Assembly: GCA_001587675.1 (NCBI GenBank)
Contig: LNGD01000030.1
Coordinates: 1 to 14,357 of the forward strand
Direction: 5' to 3'
Length of the DNA stretch: 14,357 nt
From: Candidatus Methanofastidiosum methylothiophilum
Lineage (GTDB): Archaea > Methanobacteriota_B > Thermococci > Methanofastidiosales > Methanofastidiosaceae
The number at the start of each line of letters is the position of its first letter. Position 1 is the stretch's first letter. The position numbers were made by a program, and so were the translations under genes. Below are positions 1 to 5,451 of this stretch, one piece after another. The notes beneath the pieces are model-generated. The model was given only the letters and a program-made list of their open reading frames with translations, made no database searches and was not told the origin of the DNA.

Positions 1-1
1 A

Positions 2-148
2 ATAGAGCGTCATTACGCCGTCATCAAGCGAGTCTTTAACTCTGGCCATGTTCTTGTTACAACTATTCCAAGGGTAAGAGTAAAGATGATGTTTGCCTGT
101 TTCTGTTTTAACTTGTATCAACTCCAAACGCTTGCTAACTCTGCCTAG
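2..148 (+). CDS. Transposase C-terminus (partial, DDE type)
   Basis: This reading frame enters from the window edge and stays open for 48 codons to a TAG at 146-148. It begins IERHYAVIKRVF and ends with a stretch containing RVRVKMMFACFCFNLYQL. The E-R-x-Y-A-x-I-K pattern followed by a hydrophobic tail resembles the C-terminal end of DDE transposases of the IS4/IS5 superfamily, where the last catalytic Glu sits in such a helix. I recognise this by pattern only and cannot name the IS family. The stretch is visibly GC-richer and uses more C- and G-ending codons than the AT-rich genes that follow, which suits a recently arrived element. The N-terminal part and the other IS end lie outside the window, so whether the copy is intact is unknown. 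Confidence 0.62.
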   Translation: MERHYAVIKRVFNSGHVLVTTIPRVRVKMMFACFCFNLYQLQTLANSA

Positions 149-161
149 CGTCAGCTATCGA

Positions 162-189
162 CAAATTTTGGGAAATTACCCAAAATTTG
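162..189. repeat. Perfect 11-bp inverted repeat after the transposase
   Basis: CAAATTTTGGG at 162-172 is followed by a 6-base loop and its exact reverse complement at 179-189. It starts 13 bases after the transposase stop. It could be a transcription terminator hairpin, or a subterminal structure at the end of the insertion sequence. The sequence alone does not decide between these. Confidence 0.8.
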
Positions 190-193
190 AGTA

Positions 194-229
194 AAAAGTA
201 CTTTTATATCAGAAGATTAGCTTAAGCTA
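194..229. repeat. Two 12-bp perfect palindromes
   Basis: AAAAGTACTTTT at 194-205 and TAGCTTAAGCTA at 218-229 are each self-complementary. Together with the hairpin at 162-189 they make three palindromic elements within 68 bases, immediately downstream of the transposase. They may mark the IS boundary or protein-binding sites. No matching terminal repeat can be checked because the other IS end is outside the window. Confidence 0.6.
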
Positions 230-333
230 GCCCAAAAACCTAATCAGCCGAAGGGCAAAAGAAAAAAAGTAAGGTTAATCATAAATCTCATAATTAATTT
301 GAGGCAATAATGGCATATTTTCTACTTTTTTCC

Positions 334-353
334 TACCTTAAATTTAAAAGGTA
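334..353 (+). promoter_or_regulatory. Promoter with possible palindromic operator
   Basis: TACCTT at 334-339 and AAGGTA at 348-353 form a 6-bp inverted repeat around an AT-rich centre containing TTTAAAA (343-349), which resembles an archaeal TATA box. Its centre is about 22-25 bases before the ATG at 368, so the mRNA would be leaderless or nearly so, in keeping with the lack of an SD site there. A repressor bound to the palindrome would cover the TATA box. Operator function is inferred. Confidence 0.4.
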
Positions 354-367
354 AAACTTATTTTATA

Positions 368-1711
368 ATGAACATGCCAAAACACCTTTTGATAATAGGT
401 GCTGGTGCTGCAGGTTTACCAGTTGCATCTCATGTTAGAAGAAAAGATAAAGATATTGAAATCACAGTTATTACTGATCGTGAATATTTCGCATATAGTC
501 CTTGTGGAATTCCTTTCGTACTTTCTGGTAATATCCCTTCATTTGATAGTTTAATATTAAGAAATGAAAATTATTACAAAGAAATGGGTATTAATGTAAT
601 CACTAAAACTAAAGTGAAGAAAATAGAAATTGATGATAATTCTGTAAGCTATGACAATAAAAAAATTAAATATGATATACTAGTAATTGCAACGGGGGCA
701 AAACCTATAGCACCTCCTATACCCGGAATTAATCTTAAAGGCGTATATTTTCTAAATTCCCTTGAAGATGCATTTAATATCCGTGATGCATTAAGTTCTG
801 CAAAAAATCCTACTATCATTGGTGCTGGTGCCATTGGCCTTGAAATGGCCCATGCTTTTCTAAAAAAAGGTCTTAAGGTAAGAGTTATAGAGATGAAAGA
901 CCATGTTCTACCAAATATTTTAGATAAGGATATGGGGGATATCGTTTATGAATATCTATCTTCCCTTAATATGGAAATCCACACCTCTACGACTGCATCG
1001 GCAATTATTGGAAAAGAAAAAGTTACTCACTTGAAAGCTAATGGGAATGAATACGAAACTGATTTAGTATTGGTATCTGTTGGAGTTAAACCTAATGTTG
1101 ATTTAGCTATAGACGCAGGAATAGAAATCGGAAGTACAGGAGGAATAGTAACTGATGCTTCCTTAAGAGTGAAAAGAAAGGGTAAATCCGTCAATAACGT
1201 TTACGCCTGTGGTAATTGTGTTGAAGTAACGGATATAATTACTCACAAATCTACGATAAGTGCATTGGGTTCTACAGCAATTAGGCAAGGGATAGTTGTA
1301 GCAGATAATATAATGGGGAAGAATTCTGTTTTTGGATCGATATCTAGCCCAAGTATCGCTGTGGTAGGGGAATTAGAAATAGGATCAGTTGGTGTTACTA
1401 AAGAGAAAGCAATTGAGTATGGCATAGTTCCTCTTGAAGGAAAAGCAAAAGGTTTGACAAGAGCTAGATATTACCCAAGGGGAGAAGACATATATGTTAA
1501 GATACTATCTGATAGTGATTATCGAGTAATTGGAACACAAGTTATTTCAAAAGAAGGAGTCAAGGGAAGAATAGATGCGATGTCGCTTCTAATAGGAAGG
1601 AAGACTACTGTACATCAAGTTGCAATTTCTGAGACTTCATATGCACCTCCGATTTCAAGTGTATTGGATCCTTTAATAATGGCTGCAAGGAAGATAATAG
1701 GTGCAGACTAA
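368..1711 (+). CDS. FAD-dependent CoA-disulfide reductase / NADH oxidase-like
   Basis: This 447-residue flavoprotein of the pyridine nucleotide-disulfide oxidoreductase family has the usual length for a member without a rhodanese domain. The FAD-binding GAGAAG motif is at residues 11-16. The single redox cysteine is C46 in SPCGIP, the signature of CoA-disulfide reductases and NADH oxidases rather than of dithiol enzymes such as glutathione reductase. ATGAKP is at 108-113. The second Rossmann motif GAGAIG is at 152-157, with E175 at the end of the following strand, which usually means NADH preference. A dimerisation domain fills the C-terminus and keeps a tyrosine in SYAPP. The usual GD of the second FAD motif reads GN here (N283). 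Likely roles are reduction of CoA disulfide, polysulfide or O2. An alternative ATG lies two codons downstream. It is separated by 85 bases from the next gene and probably transcribed alone. Confidence 0.85.
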   Translation: MNMPKHLLIIGAGAAGLPVASHVRRKDKDIEITVITDREYFAYSPCGIPFVLSGNIPSFDSLILRNENYYKEMGINVITKTKVKKIEIDDNSVSYDNKKIKYDILVIATGAKPIAPPIPGINLKGVYFLNSLEDAFNIRDALSSAKNPTIIGAGAIGLEMAHAFLKKGLKVRVIEMKDHVLPNILDKDMGDIVYEYLSSLNMEIHTSTTASAIIGKEKVTHLKANGNEYETDLVLVSVGVKPNVDLAIDAGIEIGSTGGIVTDASLRVKRKGKSVNNVYACGNCVEVTDIITHKSTISALGSTAIRQGIVVADNIMGKNSVFGSISSPSIAVVGELEIGSVGVTKEKAIEYGIVPLEGKAKGLTRARYYPRGEDIYVKILSDSDYRVIGTQVISKEGVKGRIDAMSLLIGRKTTVHQVAISETSYAPPISSVLDPLIMAARKIIGAD

Positions 1712-1744
1712 TATATTCTTAAAAATAATAGATATTTTGAGATG

Positions 1745-1790
1745 CGTTATATTTGATTTAAGAAATTCTTAAATATAAACAAAAAAGGTA
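1745..1790 (+). promoter_or_regulatory. Candidate promoter of the transglutaminase-fold pair
   Basis: Two AT-rich TATA-like stretches lie before the ATG at 1797: TTATATTTGA (about 1747-1756) and TTAAATATA (1769-1777). The first would give a leader of about 20 bases carrying a weak SD (AAGGTA, near 1785-1790). The second would give an almost leaderless message. The sequence does not decide between them. Confidence 0.3.
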
Positions 1791-1796
1791 TGTATC

Positions 1797-2576
1797 ATGG
1801 GTAAAAGAATTTTTATCGTTGTATTTTTAATTATTTTGAGTTTAATTTTCTCGATAATGTTTATTTTTCAATCTGAAAAAGTAAATATCCAATTTAAATC
1901 AAATTCTGAATTAAAAGAAAAAGTAAATCAAGCGTATATTTTTTTAAAAGATACAAATTCAGTCCTTAGTGAAAAAAAATCTATACTTTTAGATAAGAGT
2001 TCTTTTAGAAAGGAATTAAATGAAGAAGATAAATCTCTTTTGGAGAAACAAAATCAATTAAACTTGATTGTTTTTTCATATAGATTATATGAGACAAACG
2101 ACCCTAGAGATTTCATAGATGTTAATGATAGTATTGTTAAAGAAGCTATTGATCAAATAATTACTCCTAATATGGGACAAGCAGAAAAAGTAAGAGCGAT
2201 ATTTAATTTTGTAAGAGATGAAATCAAAAAAGATGAAAAATTAATTAGAAATGGAAGAATAGATTATTGGAATTACCCTAAGGACATACTTCAAGATAAG
2301 AAGGGTGAGTATGAAGATAAAATAATTTTACTTATTTCAATGCTTAGAACAGCAGGATTTAGTGAAAATGATGTTGAAGTAGTTGGGGCAAAATTAAGCA
2401 TATTAAATTCAAATTCATCAGATATTTGGGTAGAACTGAAATTAAATGGTAGAACATATTTACTTTTACCTAGAGAGGATAACAACTATGATTCATTTAA
2501 TAAAAATGATATTTATTTCTTATATAATGTTCAGGAAATATATAGATTCAATGATAAGAAATTAATGAGGTTATAA
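1797..2576 (+). CDS. Membrane-anchored, catalytically dead transglutaminase-fold protein
   Basis: This 259-residue protein has a short basic start (MGKR) and one hydrophobic segment at about residues 4-24. The rest therefore probably lies outside the membrane on a signal anchor. A charged, probably helical linker runs to about residue 110. The C-terminal part aligns with the transglutaminase-like domain of the next gene: VRAIFNFVRDEI matches its YQYVRDNI region, and EYEDKIILLISMLRTAGFS matches CEDQAILLCTLLRAKGYS. Each catalytic position is changed: Cys to Y172, His to D209 and Asp to L224, while the scaffold (WVEL, ED, LLR-type helix) is kept. It is thus a likely pseudoenzyme rather than a broken gene, as the frame is intact. 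A partner or scaffold role for its active neighbour is inferred. It is translationally coupled to that gene, with two bases between stop and start. Confidence 0.72.
   Translation: MGKRIFIVVFLIILSLIFSIMFIFQSEKVNIQFKSNSELKEKVNQAYIFLKDTNSVLSEKKSILLDKSSFRKELNEEDKSLLEKQNQLNLIVFSYRLYETNDPRDFIDVNDSIVKEAIDQIITPNMGQAEKVRAIFNFVRDEIKKDEKLIRNGRIDYWNYPKDILQDKKGEYEDKIILLISMLRTAGFSENDVEVVGAKLSILNSNSSDIWVELKLNGRTYLLLPREDNNYDSFNKNDIYFLYNVQEIYRFNDKKLMRL
2567..2571 (+). promoter_or_regulatory. SD site that selects a TTG start
   Basis: GAGGT lies within the last codons of the upstream gene, 7 bases before the TTG at 2579. No ATG is available before the hydrophobic segment: the first is codon 13, inside it. The SD therefore supports TTG as the start of the active transglutaminase gene, and translation coupled to the upstream stop. 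Confidence 0.6.
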
Positions 2577-2578
2577 AA

Positions 2579-3340
2579 TTGAATAATAAACAATTTAATA
2601 TCCTAATTGTTATTATGATTGCCATTACTATAATTTCCATTAGTGGTTATTCTATACGGTACTTTCAATACAATAGCCTATTAAATGAAAAAAATGAGCT
2701 TCAAAATAATTTATTCTTATATCAAAAAGAAAAATATAGTTTAGAGAATGAAATACTTTCTACTGAGAAAAATATCGAACTTGAAGAAAAAGCTATATCA
2801 GAACTTGAGGAATCCATAAATCAAAGAAAACTAAGCATTACTAATCTAAATAATCAAATTATTTATTATGAGAAATTAAAAAAATATGATATGACAGTCT
2901 TCATTACTCCAGAAAATCAAAAAGTAAAGTTTTTAGCGGATAAAATGCAAACTAAAGATCCTGCTTCGATATACCAATATGTCAGAGACAATATAGGATA
3001 TGTAGAGGATTATGCTACTCATGAGTATAGATTTGAATATTGGCAATTACCTGAAGAAACTTTAAATCTTGGCACCGGTGATTGTGAAGATCAAGCCATC
3101 TTATTATGCACACTGTTAAGGGCAAAAGGATATTCCCCAGAAGACGTAAAGGTAGTATTTGGATTAACATCATCAGCTAGTGGTCATGCTTGGGTTGAGC
3201 TTCTATATCAAGGAGATTGGGTAGTATTTGATCCAACTAGTAATGCAAGTAATTACATTGAAAAAACAAAGTATTATTCTTTAATCAATGTCACTTACAA
3301 AGGCTCATTTAATGATGTCTTTTACGAAGTAATTGAATAG
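2579..3340 (+). CDS. Membrane-anchored transglutaminase-like cysteine protease-fold protein
   Basis: The protein has 253 residues and a TTG start. A single hydrophobic segment at about residues 8-26 is followed by a Glu/Lys/Asn-rich heptad-like stretch at about 33-95 that probably forms a coiled coil. The C-terminal domain is transglutaminase-like, with the full triad visible: C169 in GDCEDQ, H203 in SGHAWVEL and D218 in FDPTSN. GDCED followed by a helix ending in LLRAKGY is typical of archaeal and bacterial transglutaminase-like proteins, many of which act as extracytoplasmic peptidases or amidases. The substrate cannot be told from sequence. The coiled coil could pair with the similar but inactive protein encoded just upstream. 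The gene ends only two bases from the end of the convergent acyl-CoA synthetase beta gene, with no obvious T-rich terminator between them. Confidence 0.82.
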   Translation: MNNKQFNILIVIMIAITIISISGYSIRYFQYNSLLNEKNELQNNLFLYQKEKYSLENEILSTEKNIELEEKAISELEESINQRKLSITNLNNQIIYYEKLKKYDMTVFITPENQKVKFLADKMQTKDPASIYQYVRDNIGYVEDYATHEYRFEYWQLPEETLNLGTGDCEDQAILLCTLLRAKGYSPEDVKVVFGLTSSASGHAWVELLYQGDWVVFDPTSNASNYIEKTKYYSLINVTYKGSFNDVFYEVIE

Positions 3341-3342
3341 CC

Positions 3343-4062
3343 CTAATCTAAGACTATCAAAGCATCTACAGCTACCGCTCCTTTTTCATAGACAAAGACA
3401 GGATTTATATCAAGTTCCTTTATTTCTGGAAAATCAGATACAAGATTTGAAATTTTGATTATTATATCTGCAAGAGCGTCTACATCAGAAGGTTTTTCAC
3501 CTCTAACACCACATAGCATCTGATGAGATCTTATCTCATATATCATGCTATAGGCATCTTCTTTTTCAATTGGAACAATTCTAAATGAAACGTCTTTTAA
3601 AACTTCAACGAAAATTCCGCCAAGGCCAAACATTACAACGTGCCCAAATTGTTTGTCCTTTGATACACCAATTATAACTTCTCTATTTTTAGGCATCATA
3701 TGCTGGACTATAACACCACGTATATCTGCATCAGGTTTATATTTTTTTGAATTTTCAATTACTTTTCTATACCCCTTAAGAATATCTTCTGCTGTAGCTA
3801 GATTTAGAATTACTGCACCAGCATCTGTTTTATGTTGTATATCTGGTGATTCAATTTTTAAAACTACTGGATAGCCTACATGTCTTGCAATCTTTAATAC
3901 TTCAACTTCTGAAGTAGCAACTCCTTCTTTTGGGACTACTATCCCATATGCCTTGAAAATTTCAGTTGCTTCATGTTCCATTAGGACTTTTCTACCTTCA
4001 GATTTTACAGATTCCAGTATTTTCTTTACTTTGTCCAGGAATATCACCTCTAGTTTTTGCAT
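3343..4062 (-). CDS. acdB: ADP-forming acyl-CoA (acetyl-CoA) synthetase, beta subunit
   Basis: This is the ATP-grasp subunit of the enzyme acyl-CoA + ADP + Pi = acid + ATP + CoA, which makes ATP from acyl-CoA in fermenting Archaea. An ATP-grasp fold covers the whole 239 residues. The phosphate-carrying histidine is H77 (counting from the ATG) in SPDIQHKTDAGAV, equivalent to His71-beta of the Pyrococcus furiosus enzyme. VMFGLGGIFVEVLKDVSFR and the closing ELDINPVF motif are well conserved. The ATG at 4062 gives the longest frame but has no SD and extends the protein past the usual family start. A perfect GAGGTGAT SD (4043-4050) stands 4 bases before a CTG at 4036-4038, which would give a protein starting LDKVKKIL, matching homologues that begin MDRVAKA. 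I think the CTG is the real start. Alpha and beta form one operon. Confidence 0.9.
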   Translation of the reverse strand: MQKLEVIFLDKVKKILESVKSEGRKVLMEHEATEIFKAYGIVVPKEGVATSEVEVLKIARHVGYPVVLKIESPDIQHKTDAGAVILNLATAEDILKGYRKVIENSKKYKPDADIRGVIVQHMMPKNREVIIGVSKDKQFGHVVMFGLGGIFVEVLKDVSFRIVPIEKEDAYSMIYEIRSHQMLCGVRGEKPSDVDALADIIIKISNLVSDFPEIKELDINPVFVYEKGAVAVDALIVLD

Positions 4063-4105
4063 GATTAATTAAGGCATATGCTGCCCTTGCAGTCCTTTCA
4101 GGAGT
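3998..4105 (-). pseudogene. Out-of-frame remnant of the alpha-subunit C-terminus
   Basis: Read in a different frame from the alpha gene, this stretch encodes TPERTARAAYALINHAKTR and then GDIPGQSKENTGICKI before a TGA. TPER-x-x-RAA-x-AL is the normal closing motif of ADP-forming acyl-CoA synthetase alpha subunits. It belongs on the end of the preceding gene but lies in the -1 frame relative to it, and roughly 15-17 residues that normally come between are absent. It also overlaps the start of the beta gene, which explains why an internal SD and start exist there. Confidence 0.65.
4043..4050 (-). promoter_or_regulatory. Strong SD before a CTG start of the beta subunit
   Basis: On the minus strand the bases read GAGGTGAT, an eight-base match to the complement of the archaeal 16S rRNA 3' end. 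Four bases then separate it from CTG (4036-4038), so the GAGG core sits 8 bases from the codon. No ATG, GTG or TTG follows at a suitable distance in frame. Confidence 0.6.
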
Positions 4106-5367
4106 TGTTTTGAGACTATCTCGCCACCCGTACATAATACTATAATCGGCTTTTCAGCTTTTTGATTAGTACTTAATAACATGTCTATCGATTCAAATGA
4201 AAGGGTAGGAACTTGAAGTAATAAAATAACTATAATAAGGCCAACATCTTCATCTTTTAGAAGAGCGTCCAATCCTATTTCATACCTTTCTTTATCTGCA
4301 TCCCCAACTAGGTCGATTGGATTTGAAACAATAACTCTCTCAGGAAATTGTTTCTTTAACTGATTAATAGTATCTTCACTTAGATTTGCAAGTCTTAAAT
4401 TATTCATTTCAAGTGCGTCTGCAGTCATGACCCCTAATCCGCCTGCATTAGTTAAAACTGCAATTCCATCGCTTTTTGGATATATTTGTTTTTCAAGAAC
4501 TTTTGCCATGTCAAAAAGTTCCTCAAAATTTTTAGCACGAATTACATGGGATTGCTTAAATGCTGCTTCATAAATAATATCTTCTCCGGCAAGACTCCCC
4601 GTGTGACTTGAAGCTGCTTTTGCTCCAGATTTAGTCGTACCAGATTTTAATGCTAGTATAGGGGTTCTTTTTGAAACTTTCTTTGCAGCTTCCATAAATT
4701 TTAGACCTCTTCGAATACCTTCAATATACAAGCAGATAACTTTTGTATTCTCGTCTTCGTCTAAGTAATTAATAAGATCAGCTTCATTAACATCAATTTT
4801 ATTGCCATAACTAACAACTTTTGACATTCCTATTCTTTCTTTACTTGTCCAATCCAATATTAATCCTGCAAATGCACCGCTTTGAGATAGAAAGGAAATT
4901 TTACCTTTAGGGGGATAAGAGATCTTCTCTTTTGATAAAAAGATAGTGTTTACTCCAGAATAATTGTCATATATGCCGATACAATTAGGTCCAATTATCC
5001 TAATTCCATGTTTTTTTGCAATCTCTAGTAATTCATCTTCTCTGGCTTTTTCACCAATTTCTGAAAATCCTCCCGAAATAATTACTACTCCCTTCACTTT
5101 TTTTCTTCCACAATCTTCGAGAACGTCTTTAACAAATGGTGAAGGAACTGCGATTATTGCCATGTCAACTTCACTTGGAATGTCAAGAATACTTTTATAG
5201 CAAGTTTTTCCAAATATGGGTTTTTGCTTTAGATTAACTGCGTATACGTTTCCTTTGAAAGTATCAAGCATATTTTTGATAATTTCATATCCCACGCTGC
5301 CTACCGAGTCTGACGCCCCAATCACGGCTACAGAAGTAGGATTAAAAAAGAAATTTAAATCTAACAT
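4069..5367 (-). CDS. acdA: ADP-forming acyl-CoA (acetyl-CoA) synthetase, alpha subunit, C-terminus altered
   Basis: This is the CoA-binding and succinyl-CoA-synthetase-like subunit, 432 residues against roughly 460 in relatives. The CoA-binding domain begins NPTSVAVIGASD (9-20) and includes SGGFSEIGEK (98-107) and IIGPNCIGIYD. A flavodoxin-like ligase domain follows, with SQSGAFAG. The transiently phosphorylated histidine is H255 in SSHTGSLAG (P. furiosus His257-alpha) and the helper glutamate is E216 in LYIEG (Glu218-alpha). Both catalytic residues are present. The last 12 residues after VSK (420) do not look like the family. The expected tail lies just downstream in another frame, so the gene has suffered a small deletion or frameshift, real or from assembly. 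Because the catalytic core is complete, partial activity is possible. A TATA-like box precedes the gene, and the ATG carries only a weak SD (GTGG). Beta follows after 6 bases. Confidence 0.9.
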   Translation of the reverse strand: MLDLNFFFNPTSVAVIGASDSVGSVGYEIIKNMLDTFKGNVYAVNLKQKPIFGKTCYKSILDIPSEVDMAIIAVPSPFVKDVLEDCGRKKVKGVVIISGGFSEIGEKAREDELLEIAKKHGIRIIGPNCIGIYDNYSGVNTIFLSKEKISYPPKGKISFLSQSGAFAGLILDWTSKERIGMSKVVSYGNKIDVNEADLINYLDEDENTKVICLYIEGIRRGLKFMEAAKKVSKRTPILALKSGTTKSGAKAASSHTGSLAGEDIIYEAAFKQSHVIRAKNFEELFDMAKVLEKQIYPKSDGIAVLTNAGGLGVMTADALEMNNLRLANLSEDTINQLKKQFPERVIVSNPIDLVGDADKERYEIGLDALLKDEDVGLIIVILLLQVPTLSFESIDMLLSTNQKAEKPIIVLCTGGEIVSKQLLKGLQGQHMP

Positions 5368-5395
5368 GCTTCCACGATAAAAAGAGACTTTTATT

Positions 5396-5406
5396 ATTTA
5401 AATAAA
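5396..5406 (-). promoter_or_regulatory. TATA-like box of the acyl-CoA synthetase operon
   Basis: The minus strand reads TTTATTTAAAT here, centred about 34 bases before the alpha ATG at 5367. This gives a predicted start of transcription near 5375 and a leader of roughly 8 bases. It lies in the 84-base gap after gatE, so the operon probably has its own promoter. Confidence 0.45.
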
Positions 5407-5430
5407 TTGTGTAGGTTCAGTCTAAAGAAC

Positions 5431-5450
5431 ATTAAAAAAGGAGGAAAAGA
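5431..5450 (-). terminator. T-rich terminator after gatE
   Basis: Just past the gatE stop the minus strand reads TCTTTTCCTCCTTTTTTAAT. Runs of T without a hairpin are the usual archaeal termination signal. Confidence 0.4.
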
Positions 5451-5451
5451 A

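Noticed and set aside
1..126. Minus-strand open stretch over the transposase tail
   Set aside because: It is open by chance opposite the transposase. The plus-strand frame has recognisable transposase features and a sensible stop.
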